NCBI RefSeq assembly: GCF_004745945.1
Contig: NZ_SRLE01000009.1
Coordinates: forward strand, 372,001 to 436,000
DNA: 64,000 bases
Direction: 5' to 3'
From: Mangrovimicrobium sediminis
GTDB taxonomy: Bacteria > Pseudomonadota > Gammaproteobacteria > Pseudomonadales > Halieaceae
Shown: positions 44,783 through 54,303 of the stretch, piece by piece
Layout of the letters: every line of letters starts with the position of its first letter
How positions within the stretch are numbered: position 1 is the stretch's first letter
Notes under the pieces: model-generated
What the model saw: the letters and a program-made list of their open reading frames with translations, nothing else
The model's database searches: none
What the model was told of the DNA's origin: nothing
Position numbers and translations under genes: made by a program

Positions 44783-45673
44783 CTATTTAATGTGGCCGAG
44801 AATACCGTCCAGCTCGTCCAGGGAATTGTAGTTCAGGATAAGTTTGCCCTTGCCCCGGGCGGAGTGCTGGATCTGGACTTTGGCCCCGAGTTTCTGCGAC
44901 AGCTCGTCCTGCAACTGGCGGACATTCGGGTCCAGCGTCGGCGGGGCTGCCGCCGGCTTTTCACGCACCGCCTGCAGGTGGCGGACCAGTGCCTCGGTCT
45001 GGCGCACCGACAGCCCCTTGGCCACCACCTGGCCGGCGGCGTGGGACTGCTCGCCGGCCTCCAGGGCGAGCAGGGCGCGGGCATGACCCATTTCCAGGTC
45101 GCCGTGCTCCAGCAGGCGGCGCACATCCTCCTGCAGGCTGAGCAGGCGCAACAGGTTGGCCACCGTGGAGCGCGACTTGCCCACCGCCTCGGCGACCTCC
45201 TGCTGGGTCAGCTCGAATTCCTCCTGCAGGCGCTGCAGGGCGAGAGCTTCCTCCACCGGATTGAGGTCCTCGCGCTGGATATTCTCGATCAGGGCCATGG
45301 CGATGGCCGCCTCGTCCGGCACATCGCGCACTACCGCGGGAATGCTGTCGAGACCGGCCAGCTGGGTGGCGCGCCAGCGACGCTCGCCGGCGATGATCTC
45401 GTAGCGGTTGGCAGAGATCGGCCGCACCACAATGGGTTGCATGACCCCCTGGGCCTTGATGCTGTCGGCCAGTTCCTGCAGGGATTCCGGTTCGATGTCG
45501 CGGCGCGGCTGGTACTTGCCGCGCTGGATGAGATCGACGGGCAGATCGCGCAACTGACGGTCGGCGTCCGCCGCGTCGGCGCCGGCACCGCTACTGGTGT
45601 CGACAGGTGCGGTGGCGCTGGCGCCGAGCAGCGCATCCAGGCCGCGGCCCAGCGAGCGTTTCTTCCCCGCCAT
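44783..45673 (-). CDS. parB: Chromosome partitioning protein ParB
   Basis: ParB binds parS and, as a CTP-dependent clamp, spreads around it to load the segregation machinery. The 296-residue protein has the KKRSLGRGLDALLG leader and the ParB/Srx CTPase domain with GERRWRATQLAG. The helix-turn-helix region TQQEVAEAVGKSRSTVANLLRLL and the C-terminal dimerisation domain follow. The ATG at 45673 is used; the longer frame (to 45841) would overlap parA. Two matching parS sites occur in recF, about 16 kb away. Confidence 0.95.
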   Translation of the reverse strand: MAGKKRSLGRGLDALLGASATAPVDTSSGAGADAADADRQLRDLPVDLIQRGKYQPRRDIEPESLQELADSIKAQGVMQPIVVRPISANRYEIIAGERRWRATQLAGLDSIPAVVRDVPDEAAIAMALIENIQREDLNPVEEALALQRLQEEFELTQQEVAEAVGKSRSTVANLLRLLSLQEDVRRLLEHGDLEMGHARALLALEAGEQSHAAGQVVAKGLSVRQTEALVRHLQAVREKPAAAPPTLDPNVRQLQDELSQKLGAKVQIQHSARGKGKLILNYNSLDELDGILGHIK

Positions 45674-45686
45674 GTTCAATCTCCGT

Positions 45687-46496
45687 TCATTCGGTGGTCT
45701 GGGCCAGCGCCGGGTCGGCAGCCTGGCCGGCGCGCTCGGCGCGGCGCAGGATCTCGCCGGCCAGCGCCATGTAGGCCTTGGCGCCGCGCGAGTAGCGATC
45801 GTAGTACATGACCGGAACGCCGTGGCTGGGTGCCTCCGCAAGGCGGATGTTGCGCGGGATCACGGTGCGGTACACCTTGTCGCCGAAATGTTCGTGCAGC
45901 TGGTTGGAAACCTCGTTGGTCAGCGAGTTGCGCGGATCGTACATGGTGCGCAGGATGCCTTCCACGACAAGCTCCGGGTTCACCGACTGGGCGATACGGC
46001 CGATGGTGCCGAGCAGGTCGGACAGGCCTTCGAGCGCGAAGTACTCGCACTGCATGGTAATCAGCACGCCGTCCGCTGCCACCATGGCGTTCAGGGTCAG
46101 CATGTTGAGGGTGGGCGGGCAGTCGATCAGCACATAGTCGTAAATCGCGCTGCCCACGGACAGCGCGGCGCGCAGGCGGCGCTCCTTGTGCTCGACATCG
46201 ACCAGTTCCACCTCGGCGGCGATCACGTCGCGGTTGGAGGGCACCACGTCGAAACCGCCCTGCTCCGGCCGTTGCACCACGTCGGCGATGGTCGCCATGT
46301 GCACCAACACGTCGTAGATGCTGTGCTGCACCGAGTACTTGTCGATGCCGCTGCCCATGGTGGCGTTGCCCTGGGGGTCGAGGTCGATGAGCAGCACGCG
46401 CTTTTTCATCGCGGCCAGGGAAGCGGCGAGGTTGACGCAGGTAGTGGTCTTGCCGACCCCGCCTTTCTGGTTAGCGATTGCGATGATTCTTGCCAC
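45687..46496 (-). CDS. parA: Chromosome partitioning ATPase ParA
   Basis: The 269-residue deviant-Walker ATPase has ANQKGGVGKTTTCVNLAASLA at the N-terminus, the DCPPTLNMLT switch region and VIPRNIRLAEAPSHG at the C-terminus. It segregates ParB-bound origins. It is 13 bases upstream of parB and 14 bases downstream of rsmG, so the three are probably co-transcribed. Confidence 0.96.
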   Translation of the reverse strand: MARIIAIANQKGGVGKTTTCVNLAASLAAMKKRVLLIDLDPQGNATMGSGIDKYSVQHSIYDVLVHMATIADVVQRPEQGGFDVVPSNRDVIAAEVELVDVEHKERRLRAALSVGSAIYDYVLIDCPPTLNMLTLNAMVAADGVLITMQCEYFALEGLSDLLGTIGRIAQSVNPELVVEGILRTMYDPRNSLTNEVSNQLHEHFGDKVYRTVIPRNIRLAEAPSHGVPVMYYDRYSRGAKAYMALAGEILRRAERAGQAADPALAQTTE

Positions 46497-46510
46497 GTAT
46501 CCCGGTTCCG

Positions 46511-47155
46511 TCAGTTGCCGCTGGGCTCGCGCAGTGCCATTTCGACCAGGTGACGCTGGGCGTCCAGTCCGGGTACGGAAAGCGGGTGCACCGCGCGGAT
46601 GTCACACAACTCCCCCAGGGCATCCAGTTCCGCCTGGGGGTAGGCACCTTTCATGGCGAGAAACACGCCTTCCGGGCCCGGCAGGTGGCGGCAGCCGATA
46701 ACCATGTCCCGCAGCGATGCAAATGCCCGGGACAATACGGCATCGAACTGTCCGCCATCGCGGAACTGTTCCACCCGCGCCTGGTGAACGGCCATATTAT
46801 CCAAGCCCAGGGCAGTTTTCACCTGGAACAGGAAACGGGTCTTCTTGCCGTTGCTGTCCAGCAGGTGTATCTCGCGCTCGGGAAACAGTATGGCCAGGGG
46901 TACGCCAGGCAGGCCGCCGCCGGTGCCGACGTCGATCAGGCGCTGGCCGTGCACGAAGGGCGCAATCGCCAGGCTGTCGAGCAGGTGCAGGCGCACCATG
47001 TCCAGCGGCTCGCGCACGGCGGTGAGGTTATAGGCGCCGTTCCACTTTGCCAGCAGCTCGAGGTAAGTGAGTAACTGCTCCTGCTCGCGTCCACTGGTGC
47101 CAACACCCAGGGTCTCGCAGCCCCGTGCCAGCTCAGTTGCGCAGGCGGCCTCCAA
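46511..47155 (-). CDS. rsmG: 16S rRNA m7G527 methyltransferase
   Basis: RsmG (GidB) methylates G527 of 16S rRNA with SAM. The protein has KWNGAYNLTAVREP, the SAM motif LIDVGTGGGLPGVPLAI and the HLLDSNGKKTRFL and VLSRAFASL segments. I take the TTG at 47155, one base after the mnmG stop, giving 214 residues like the Pseudomonas protein. An ATG at 47218 would add 21 residues overlapping mnmG. The start is the least certain part. Confidence 0.9.
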   Translation of the reverse strand: MEAACATELARGCETLGVGTSGREQEQLLTYLELLAKWNGAYNLTAVREPLDMVRLHLLDSLAIAPFVHGQRLIDVGTGGGLPGVPLAILFPEREIHLLDSNGKKTRFLFQVKTALGLDNMAVHQARVEQFRDGGQFDAVLSRAFASLRDMVIGCRHLPGPEGVFLAMKGAYPQAELDALGELCDIRAVHPLSVPGLDAQRHLVEMALREPSGN

Positions 47156-47156
47156 G

Positions 47157-49079
47157 TCAGGCCAGTTTACGCGGGTCGGCGTCGTCGGGCGCCGCAGCAC
47201 CGGACGCCCCGAGTGCACCGCGCTTCTTCAGGTAGATGAGCAGTAGGGACACCGCCGCCGGCGTCACGCCGGGAATACGGCTGGCGCGCGCCAGGGTCTC
47301 GGGACGGGCCGCCTCGAGTTTCTGGCGGACCTCGTTGGACAGCCCATCGACCCGCTGGTAGTCGAGGTCTGCGGGCAGGCGGGTGTTCTCGTGCCGGCGC
47401 AGGCGTTCGATCTCTTCCTGCTGGCGATCGATATACCCGGCGTACTTGGCCTGGATGGTGACCTGCTGCGCGGCCTGCGCGTCGTCCACCGGTTCACCCT
47501 TGAGACTGGCGATATCCGTGTATTCGAGTTCCGGGCGGCGCAGCAGGTCGAGCAGCGAATACTCCCGGGTCAGCGGTGCACTGACCAGCGGTTCCAGGGC
47601 GCTCGCCTCGGGGCTGCCGGGCTGGATCCAGGTACCGGCAAGGCGCGTACGCTCGAGCTCGATGGCCTCGCTCTTGGCTTCGAAACGGCGCCAGCGGGTG
47701 TCATCGACCAGGCCCATATCGCGGCCCGCGGGGGTCAGGCGCAGGTCGGCGTTGTCTTCGCGCAGCAGCAGTCGATGCTCCGCACGAGAAGTAAACATGC
47801 GGTAGGGCTCGGCGGTGCCCATGGTAATCAGGTCGTCAACCAGAACGCCGATATAGGCCTCGTCGCGGCGCGGGCACCAGGCCTCCTGGCCACGCACCGC
47901 CAGTGCCGCGTTGAGGCCGGCGAGCAGCCCCTGGGCCGCGGCTTCCTCGTAACCGGTGGTGCCGTTGATCTGTCCTGCCAGGTACAGGCCCGGCAATACT
48001 TTCGATTCCAGCGAGTAATTCAGGTCGCGCGGGTCGAAGAAGTCGTATTCGATCGCGTATCCCGGCCGGGTGATGTGCGCGTTCTCGAAGCCCTTGATGG
48101 AGTGCACCAGGTCGACCTGCACATCGAAGGGCAGGCTGGTGGAGATACCGTTGGGGTACAGCTCGGGCGTAGTCAGGCCCTCCGGCTCGATGAAGACCTG
48201 GTGGGAGTTCTTGTCGGCGAAGCGGTGGATCTTGTCTTCGATGCTCGGGCAGTACCGCGGGCCGATGCCCTCGATCACCCCGGAAAACAACGGCGAGCGA
48301 TCCAGGCCGCCGCGAATGATGTCATGGGTGCGCTCGTTGGTGTGGGTAATCCAGCAACAGCGTTGTTCCGGGTGCTCCGCGGCGCTGCCGACGAATGACA
48401 TGACCGGAATGGGTTCGTCACCCCACTGCTCTTCGAGGCCGGAAAAATCCACGCTGCGCGCATCGATGCGCGGCGGCGTCCCGGTTTTCAGGCGCTCGAC
48501 GCGAAACGGCAGTTCACGCAGGCGGCGCGCCAGCGCGATGGACGGCGGGTCCCCCGCGCGGCCGCCGGCACTGTTCTCCATGCCGATGTGCAGCTTGCCG
48601 CCGAGGAAAGTGCCTGTGGTCAGCACGACGCGTGGCGCGCGGAATACCACGCCCATCTGCGTCACCACGCCGGCAACGGTATCGCCGTCCAGCAGCAGGT
48701 CGTCCACTGCCTGCTGGAAAATCCAAAGGTTTTCCTGGCCCTCGAGGATCTGGCGGATGGCGTTGCGGTAGAGCACGCGGTCGGCTTGTGCACGGGTGGC
48801 GCGTACGGCAGGACCTTTGCGCGAATTCAGGGTGCGGAACTGGATGCCGGCGCGGTCGGTGGCGCGCGCCATGGCGCCGCCCAGTGCGTCTACCTCTTTC
48901 ACCAGGTGGCTCTTGCCGATCCCGCCAATTGCCGGGTTGCAGGACATCTGGCCCAGGGTATCCACGCTGTGGCTGAGCAACAGGGTACGACAGCCCATGC
49001 GCGCGGCCGCGAGGCAGGCCTCGGTACCGGCGTGGCCGCCGCCGACCACGATCACATCGAACTGTTGTTTGAAATCCAC
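47157..49079 (-). CDS. mnmG: tRNA uridine 5-carboxymethylaminomethyl modification enzyme MnmG (GidA)
   Basis: MnmG is the FAD-binding partner of MnmE for wobble-uridine modification. The 640-residue protein has the FAD motif [19 protein letters not shown], the family signature [17 protein letters not shown], and [18 protein letters not shown]. It ends with a slightly long C-terminal tail. A GTG start at 49079 gives the standard N-terminus [14 protein letters not shown]. It begins the mnmG-rsmG-parA-parB series. In most relatives mnmE lies close by; here about 5 kb separates them. Confidence 0.96.
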   Translation of the reverse strand: MDFKQQFDVIVVGGGHAGTEACLAAARMGCRTLLLSHSVDTLGQMSCNPAIGGIGKSHLVKEVDALGGAMARATDRAGIQFRTLNSRKGPAVRATRAQADRVLYRNAIRQILEGQENLWIFQQAVDDLLLDGDTVAGVVTQMGVVFRAPRVVLTTGTFLGGKLHIGMENSAGGRAGDPPSIALARRLRELPFRVERLKTGTPPRIDARSVDFSGLEEQWGDEPIPVMSFVGSAAEHPEQRCCWITHTNERTHDIIRGGLDRSPLFSGVIEGIGPRYCPSIEDKIHRFADKNSHQVFIEPEGLTTPELYPNGISTSLPFDVQVDLVHSIKGFENAHITRPGYAIEYDFFDPRDLNYSLESKVLPGLYLAGQINGTTGYEEAAAQGLLAGLNAALAVRGQEAWCPRRDEAYIGVLVDDLITMGTAEPYRMFTSRAEHRLLLREDNADLRLTPAGRDMGLVDDTRWRRFEAKSEAIELERTRLAGTWIQPGSPEASALEPLVSAPLTREYSLLDLLRRPELEYTDIASLKGEPVDDAQAAQQVTIQAKYAGYIDRQQEEIERLRRHENTRLPADLDYQRVDGLSNEVRQKLEAARPETLARASRIPGVTPAAVSLLLIYLKKRGALGASGAAAPDDADPRKLA

Positions 49080-49288
49080 GCGCAGGCCCTCACCTGTGGG
49101 CAAAACCGGGGGCGCGATTATACGTGCGCTACGCCCGCTGATCAAAAAATGTTCGCCTGTTTCCAGGTGGCTTTACAACCGCTTTTGCACCACCGGTAGG
49201 CACTTGGACAAGCGGTTACCGGCTTGTGTAAAGTGCAAACATCCAGGCCCGGCACCCGCAGCGGGCGACGCTAGAGGGACGACTCGCA

Positions 49289-50575
49289 ATGGACTGGCTA
49301 CTGGCCCTGATGGCCCTGATCAACCTGGTGGTCATGTACACCGTCTTCCAGCCGCGCACCACCGTGCGCGACAGCATCCCCTGGGGCGCGTTCGGCGTCA
49401 CCTTGCTGGCCACTGAACTGGCCTGGTTCTGGCTGCCACTTCAGGTAACGCTCAGCCTGCTCATGTGTATCGGCGGCGCCCTTTCCACCGCGCTGGGTGA
49501 ACTTGCCCTGCTGGTCCTGCTGGTAACCTGGGCGGGCTTCGGCTGGAGCATCTGGCAGGCCCTGCACGCCGACGAGGTCCTGGAATCCGCCCTGGAAAGC
49601 GGCCTGGGCAGCGATTACCGCCGGGACATACCGACCGAACGCAGCGAACAACTGCGCGAATCGGTCAGCTTCGACGACTGGAAACACCCGTTCCGCTGGC
49701 CGCGACCGGGCGTAGAAGTGTTGCGCGATATTCCTTACGCCCCCGGCGGCATGCGCCAGCAGCTGGATATCTACCGGCCCGAATTCATCCCCGAGGGCGG
49801 CTGCCCGGTCCTGCTGCAGATTCACGGCGGTGCCTGGACCCTGAGCAAGAAAGACGACCAGGCACTGCCCCTCATGTATCACCTGGCGGCCCGCGGCTGG
49901 ATCTGCGTCGCCGCCAACTACCGCCTCAGCCCCAGCGTGGGTTTCCCTACCCATCTCGAAGACTGCAAACGCGCCCTGTGCTGGGTGCGTGAAAACGGGA
50001 AAGCCTACGGCATGGATACCGGGTTCGTCGCGGTTACCGGTGGGTCCGCCGGGGGTCACCTGGCGGCGCTGATGGGCCTGACCGCCAACCTGCCCGAACT
50101 ACAGACCGACCATCCGCTGGTCGACACCAGTCTGCAGGCCGCAGTCCCCTTCTACGGGCTGTACGATTTCCTGGGCCGCTACGACCAGCACCACAGTCGC
50201 GAAACCCTGCTGAAATTCCTGCGCCACCGGGTGATGTACGAAACCGAGGAGGAGAACCCGAAGTTATGGGACCTCGCCTCGCCGATTACCCACCTGCGCG
50301 AGGACGCGCCGCCGTTCATGGTCCTGCACGGGACCCACGACAGCCTGATACCCGTAGATGATGCCAGGGTCTTCGTGCAGCGCCTGCGCAGCGTATCGAC
50401 AGCGCCGGTGGTGTATGCAGAGATGCCCTGGGCGGAGCACGGTTTCGAGCTGCTGCACAGTATCCGCGCCGAACACACGATCAACGCCGTGCACCGTTTT
50501 CTCGAGTGGTCCCTGGCGCAGCACAGGATGCAAGCGGCGCAGGACGTTGATGCGGAAACAGCAGCGGGCGAGTGA
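49289..50575 (+). CDS. Membrane-anchored alpha/beta hydrolase (HSL-type esterase)
   Basis: The 428-residue protein has about three N-terminal membrane helices (roughly residues 1-100) and then an esterase domain of the hormone-sensitive lipase type. This domain has the oxyanion motif QIHGGAWTL, the nucleophile elbow VTGGSAGGHLAAL and the catalytic Asp region HGTHDSLIPVDDA. The His lies in WAEHGFELLHS. The active site probably faces the cytoplasm or periplasm next to the membrane. The substrate is unknown; carboxylester or acylglycerol hydrolysis is likely. It is divergent from mnmG. Confidence 0.82.
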   Translation: MDWLLALMALINLVVMYTVFQPRTTVRDSIPWGAFGVTLLATELAWFWLPLQVTLSLLMCIGGALSTALGELALLVLLVTWAGFGWSIWQALHADEVLESALESGLGSDYRRDIPTERSEQLRESVSFDDWKHPFRWPRPGVEVLRDIPYAPGGMRQQLDIYRPEFIPEGGCPVLLQIHGGAWTLSKKDDQALPLMYHLAARGWICVAANYRLSPSVGFPTHLEDCKRALCWVRENGKAYGMDTGFVAVTGGSAGGHLAALMGLTANLPELQTDHPLVDTSLQAAVPFYGLYDFLGRYDQHHSRETLLKFLRHRVMYETEEENPKLWDLASPITHLREDAPPFMVLHGTHDSLIPVDDARVFVQRLRSVSTAPVVYAEMPWAEHGFELLHSIRAEHTINAVHRFLEWSLAQHRMQAAQDVDAETAAGE

Positions 50576-50611
50576 TTTTGGGTCGCTGGTTCTGCTGCGC
50601 TGATCCCGTAT

Positions 50612-50653
50612 AGCTAATTCAGGCGAGCTAATCCAGGAAAGCTATTTCAGAAA
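50612..50653. repeat. Three tandem 14-bp repeats
   Basis: AGCTAATTCAGGCG, AGCTAATCCAGGAA and AGCTATTTCAGAAA stand head to tail at 50612, 50626 and 50640. They fill the gap between two convergent hydrolase genes. Confidence 0.8.
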
Positions 50654-50697
50654 AACCAGGCCTGCAGAACCAGTCATGCAAATCTGGCAAGGCAAAA

Positions 50698-51534
50698 CTA
50701 GGCTAAGCGAGCCTCACACCATGCCAGCAGGTCCGCCAGCACCTGCTCGCGTTCCGGCTCATTGAATATCTCGTGGTACAGGCCCGGGTAGAGCTTCAGC
50801 GTTTTTTCCGTCGAACTGGCGTTTTCCACCAGGAATTTCGCACCCGCGGGCGCCGTCATGGCGTCGGCCTCCCCGTGCATGACCAGCAGGGGCAGCGCGA
50901 TGCGGCCAACCTCCGCCTGCACGCGCAACATGGTGGCAAACAACTCGCTGACAAACCGCGCGGACATCTTGCCGTGGTTCACCAGCGGGTCGCTCACATA
51001 GGCGCTCACCACTGACGGGTCGCGACTCACGCCGCCCGCGTCGAGTTGCATGACCCCGGCTTTCGGCAACAGCGCGGACAACAGCTTGATGATCCACACC
51101 TGCACCGGCCCGGGCGTGAGTTCCGTCATGATCGCCGGGCCGGACAGGGCGCAGGCGCGGAACTCATCACCGTGATCGAGGACATAGGCCGCACTGATCA
51201 GCCCGCCCATGCTGTGACCGAGCAGGATCACCGGCAGGCCGGGGGCGTCCTGCTCCACCTGGCGACGGAAAATCGCCAGCGTTTCGAGGTAGTCCGAGAA
51301 GCGTTCGACATGGCCGTAGTCGCCATCGGAACGGCCGTGTCCGATGTGGTCAAGCGCCGCGACCATGAAGCCGTGGGCGCAGAAGAATTCGGCGAGAGCC
51401 TGGTAGCGCGACGAATGTTCGCCGGCACCGTGTACCACCAGCAGCACCGCGCGCGGCGGCAACTCGGGCATCCAGTACTGGTAGTAGACCGATAAGCCCG
51501 AAGGTCCATTGAAGCGGCCATCCCTGTGCTGCAT
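50698..51534 (-). CDS. Monoacylglycerol lipase-like alpha/beta hydrolase
   Basis: The 278-residue protein resembles the serine aminopeptidase S33/monoglyceride lipase family. It has HGAGEHSSRYQAL, DHIGHGRSDGDYG, the nucleophile GHSMGGLISAAYV, the Asp region VMHGEADAMTAP and the His motif YPGLYHEIFNE. It probably releases fatty acid from monoacylglycerol or lysophospholipid. It is divergent from hppA. Confidence 0.88.
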   Translation of the reverse strand: MQHRDGRFNGPSGLSVYYQYWMPELPPRAVLLVVHGAGEHSSRYQALAEFFCAHGFMVAALDHIGHGRSDGDYGHVERFSDYLETLAIFRRQVEQDAPGLPVILLGHSMGGLISAAYVLDHGDEFRACALSGPAIMTELTPGPVQVWIIKLLSALLPKAGVMQLDAGGVSRDPSVVSAYVSDPLVNHGKMSARFVSELFATMLRVQAEVGRIALPLLVMHGEADAMTAPAGAKFLVENASSTEKTLKLYPGLYHEIFNEPEREQVLADLLAWCEARLA

Positions 51535-51657
51535 ATCTGCCTCGCTGTCTCACTCGTCGGAGCCCCGCCGGCGCGGACAGGCCGGCTCTTGTGCGGCCTG
51601 CCGGAAGTTGGATAGCATGCGGGGGCGAGATCAATAATAACACCATGGAGTCAGCGT

Positions 51658-53646
51658 ATGTCTGAGTATCACGTGGTACCCCCGTTACTTGGTCTGGCCG
51701 GTCTGGCAGTCGCATTTGTCATCTATCACATCCTCGTGCGCCACAATCACGGCGACGGTACCATCAAGCATATCGGCGACCAGATACACCTGGGCGCGAT
51801 GGTGTTCATGCAACGCGAATACCGCATGCTGGGCATTTTCGCCGCGGTGTTGCTCACCGGCCTGTTCGTTTCACCGCTGGGCAAAGACACCGCTATCGCT
51901 TTCCTGGTCGGTGCGCTCTCCTCGGCAGTCGCCGGTTTCCTCGGCATGTTCGCGGCCACCAAGGCGAACGTGCGAACCGCGGTGGCGGCACACAATCATG
52001 GTGCCGACGCCGCCCTGGCGATCTCTTTCTACGGCGGTTCGATCATGGGGCTTTGCGTGGCCTCGCTGGGCCTGGTCGGCCTTGGGGGTCTCTACTGGCT
52101 GTTCGGCGCCAGCGAGGAGTCCGCACACGCAATCCACGGCTTCGGCATGGGCGCTTCCACCGTCGCGCTGTTTTCCCGTGTCGGCGGCGGCATCTACACC
52201 AAGAGCGCCGATGTCGGGGCGGACCTGGTGGGCAAGGTGGAAGCGGGAATACCCGAAGACGACCCGCGCAACCCCGGCGTCATCGCCGACAACGTCGGCG
52301 ACAATGTCGGCGATATTGCCGGCATGGGGTCGGATATTTTTGAATCGTATTGCGGTGCGATGATCGCCTGTATCGCCATCGCCTCCACCCTGGCGATCGC
52401 CGAGCGCGACGCCATGATGTTCCTGCCGCTGGCGCTGGCCAGTATCGGGCTGCTGGCCTCCCTGTTCGGCATTCTCGTCGTGCGCCTGCGCAACAAGGCG
52501 GCGCCGGAAGTGGCCCTGCGCTCGGGCACTCTCGCCGCACCTGTGGTGTTTGTTGCGGCGGCGTGGTTCCTGATCACCTGGCTGGGGCTCGACAAGACGA
52601 TCTGGTGGTCAGTGGTATGCGGGGCCGTGGGTGGTGTCGTTATCGGCTTGGTGACCGAGTACTACACCGGTGCGGCGCCGGTAAGACGCATTGCCAAGGC
52701 TGGCGGCACCGGCCCGGCCACCGTGATGATCACCGGATTGGCGGTGGGCATGCAATCGGTGGTCATACCGATCCTGGTGCTGGCGGGGATCATATTTATC
52801 TCCACCTGGCTGGCGGACCTGTACGGTGTCGGCATCGCCGCTGTGGGTATGCTCGCCACGGTCGGCATCACCATGGCGATCGACGCCTACGGTCCGGTGG
52901 CGGACAATGCCGGCGGCATCGCCGAGATGGCCGGGATGGGCGAGGAGACCCGGCGTATCACTGACAGCCTGGACGAAGTCGGCAATACCACCGCCGCCAT
53001 CGGCAAGGGTTTTGCCATCGGCGCAGCAGCCCTGGCTGCGCTGGCGATCATCGCGGCCTTCGTGCAGACCGTGGAGTTACACGACCCGGGCTTTACGCTG
53101 GAGTTATCCGATCCCCTGGTGCTGGTAGGCATGTTCATCGGTGGCTCGATTCCCTTCCTGATCGCCTCCATCACCATGACCGCCGTGGGCGAGGCCGCAT
53201 TCGACATGATCACCGAGATCCGCCGGCAGTTTCACGAGATTCCCGGGCTGCTCGAGGGCACGGCAGAACCGGATACCGCCCGCTGCGTGGATATCGCGAC
53301 CACTGCGGCGCTGCGCCGCATGTTGTTGCCGGGGGCTATCGCCGTAGCATCACCGGTTTTGGTGGGATTCGGCCTGGGCGCGGCTTCGCTGGGGGGAATG
53401 CTCGGTGGCGCATTGCTCGCCTGCGTGCTGATGGCACTGATGATGGCCAACGCCGGTGGCGCCTGGGACAACGCCAAGAAGTATGTCGAAAAGGGCAACC
53501 TGGGCGGCAAGGGTTCGGATACACACTCCGCCGTCGTAGTGGGAGACACGGTGGGTGACCCCTTCAAGGACACCTCGGGTCCTTCGATGAATATCCTGAT
53601 AAACGTGATGGCGATCGTCAGCCTGGTAATCGCGCCGCTCCTTTAG
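51658..53646 (+). CDS. hppA: Membrane-bound pyrophosphatase, K+-dependent type
   Basis: This ion-pumping inorganic pyrophosphatase hydrolyses PPi and moves Na+ or H+ outward. The 662-residue protein has about 16 membrane segments. The substrate site includes [21 protein letters not shown] (given in two parts: [21 protein letters not shown]), [14 protein letters not shown] and, near the C-terminus, the Lys/Asp motif [22 protein letters not shown] has Ala where K+-independent enzymes have Lys, so this is the K+-dependent subclass, which contains Na+-pumping members. Ion choice cannot be settled by eye. It lies between mnmG and mnmE, not a usual place. Confidence 0.93.
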   Translation: MSEYHVVPPLLGLAGLAVAFVIYHILVRHNHGDGTIKHIGDQIHLGAMVFMQREYRMLGIFAAVLLTGLFVSPLGKDTAIAFLVGALSSAVAGFLGMFAATKANVRTAVAAHNHGADAALAISFYGGSIMGLCVASLGLVGLGGLYWLFGASEESAHAIHGFGMGASTVALFSRVGGGIYTKSADVGADLVGKVEAGIPEDDPRNPGVIADNVGDNVGDIAGMGSDIFESYCGAMIACIAIASTLAIAERDAMMFLPLALASIGLLASLFGILVVRLRNKAAPEVALRSGTLAAPVVFVAAAWFLITWLGLDKTIWWSVVCGAVGGVVIGLVTEYYTGAAPVRRIAKAGGTGPATVMITGLAVGMQSVVIPILVLAGIIFISTWLADLYGVGIAAVGMLATVGITMAIDAYGPVADNAGGIAEMAGMGEETRRITDSLDEVGNTTAAIGKGFAIGAAALAALAIIAAFVQTVELHDPGFTLELSDPLVLVGMFIGGSIPFLIASITMTAVGEAAFDMITEIRRQFHEIPGLLEGTAEPDTARCVDIATTAALRRMLLPGAIAVASPVLVGFGLGAASLGGMLGGALLACVLMALMMANAGGAWDNAKKYVEKGNLGGKGSDTHSAVVVGDTVGDPFKDTSGPSMNILINVMAIVSLVIAPLL

Positions 53647-54303
53647 GGGGCAGCGCAATGCCTTGCGGGACCTGGATGAGAAAGGGTGCGGGGGTCTTGA
53701 AGGGTGCGAACTTCCCTGTCCGCTAAAGTGCGACCCTGCACCCGGACAGTATCTCGCGCACGGGAACGTAATCAATTACACGCGATTACAGTGTGGAAAT
53801 TCAGTTTCTTGTTCCCAGCTTGATCTGTATGGCCGTCGCCAGGGCAGGTTTGTTGTCGTTTCGGAAGCGGTTAATGGTTATTAGGTATATAGAAATATAT
53901 ATAGATAAATATATATAGAACTATTGTTGTTATAGTTATTAGGGCCGCCCCCGTCTGTGTAAAATCCCGTTTATTTTCTTAAAAACAAAAACTTACAGAA
54001 AGTATAACCGGGGCCATAAATCCTGATTTAACGCTGGATTCGCACTGGGTAGCCGTTGGATGTATTGGGGACAAAATCGGCCTCTCCGCGATCTCTATGT
54101 TTATCCCATTATTGTCCACCGCCCGGTACCCATTGGTGTCCACGGGTTATACCCGTTCCCGGGTGGTTGATTACGCAGCCCGGGACAACATGCCAGGAAG
54201 CTGTGCCCAGGCTGTGGATGGTTATGTGGACTGTGAGCCAGCTGTGGATGTCGTATGGTCTGGCTGTGGACTACCTGCGGACGACTTGCTGAGTCCGTAC
54301 AAA
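53647..54303. other. Gene-free region with AT-rich tract and TGTGGA repeats
   Basis: 657 bases between hppA and mnmE hold no credible gene. The left part has a 7-bp inverted repeat (CTGTCCG 53716-53722 / CGGACAG 53743-53749). An AT-rich stretch at about 53870-54010 (TATATAGA-type runs) stands out strongly from the GC-rich surroundings. The right part carries several DnaA-box-like elements. The layout resembles an unwinding element next to initiator boxes. Confidence 0.6.
54112..54273. repeat. Cluster of degenerate DnaA-box-like 9-mers
   Basis: Against TTATCCACA/TGTGGATAA: TTGTCCACC at 54112 (7/9), TGTGGATGG at 54213 (7/9), TGTGGACTG at 54225 (6/9), TGTGGATGT at 54243 (7/9) and TGTGGACTA at 54265 (7/9). 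Four in one orientation within 61 bases is more than expected, but none is perfect. Confidence 0.45.
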
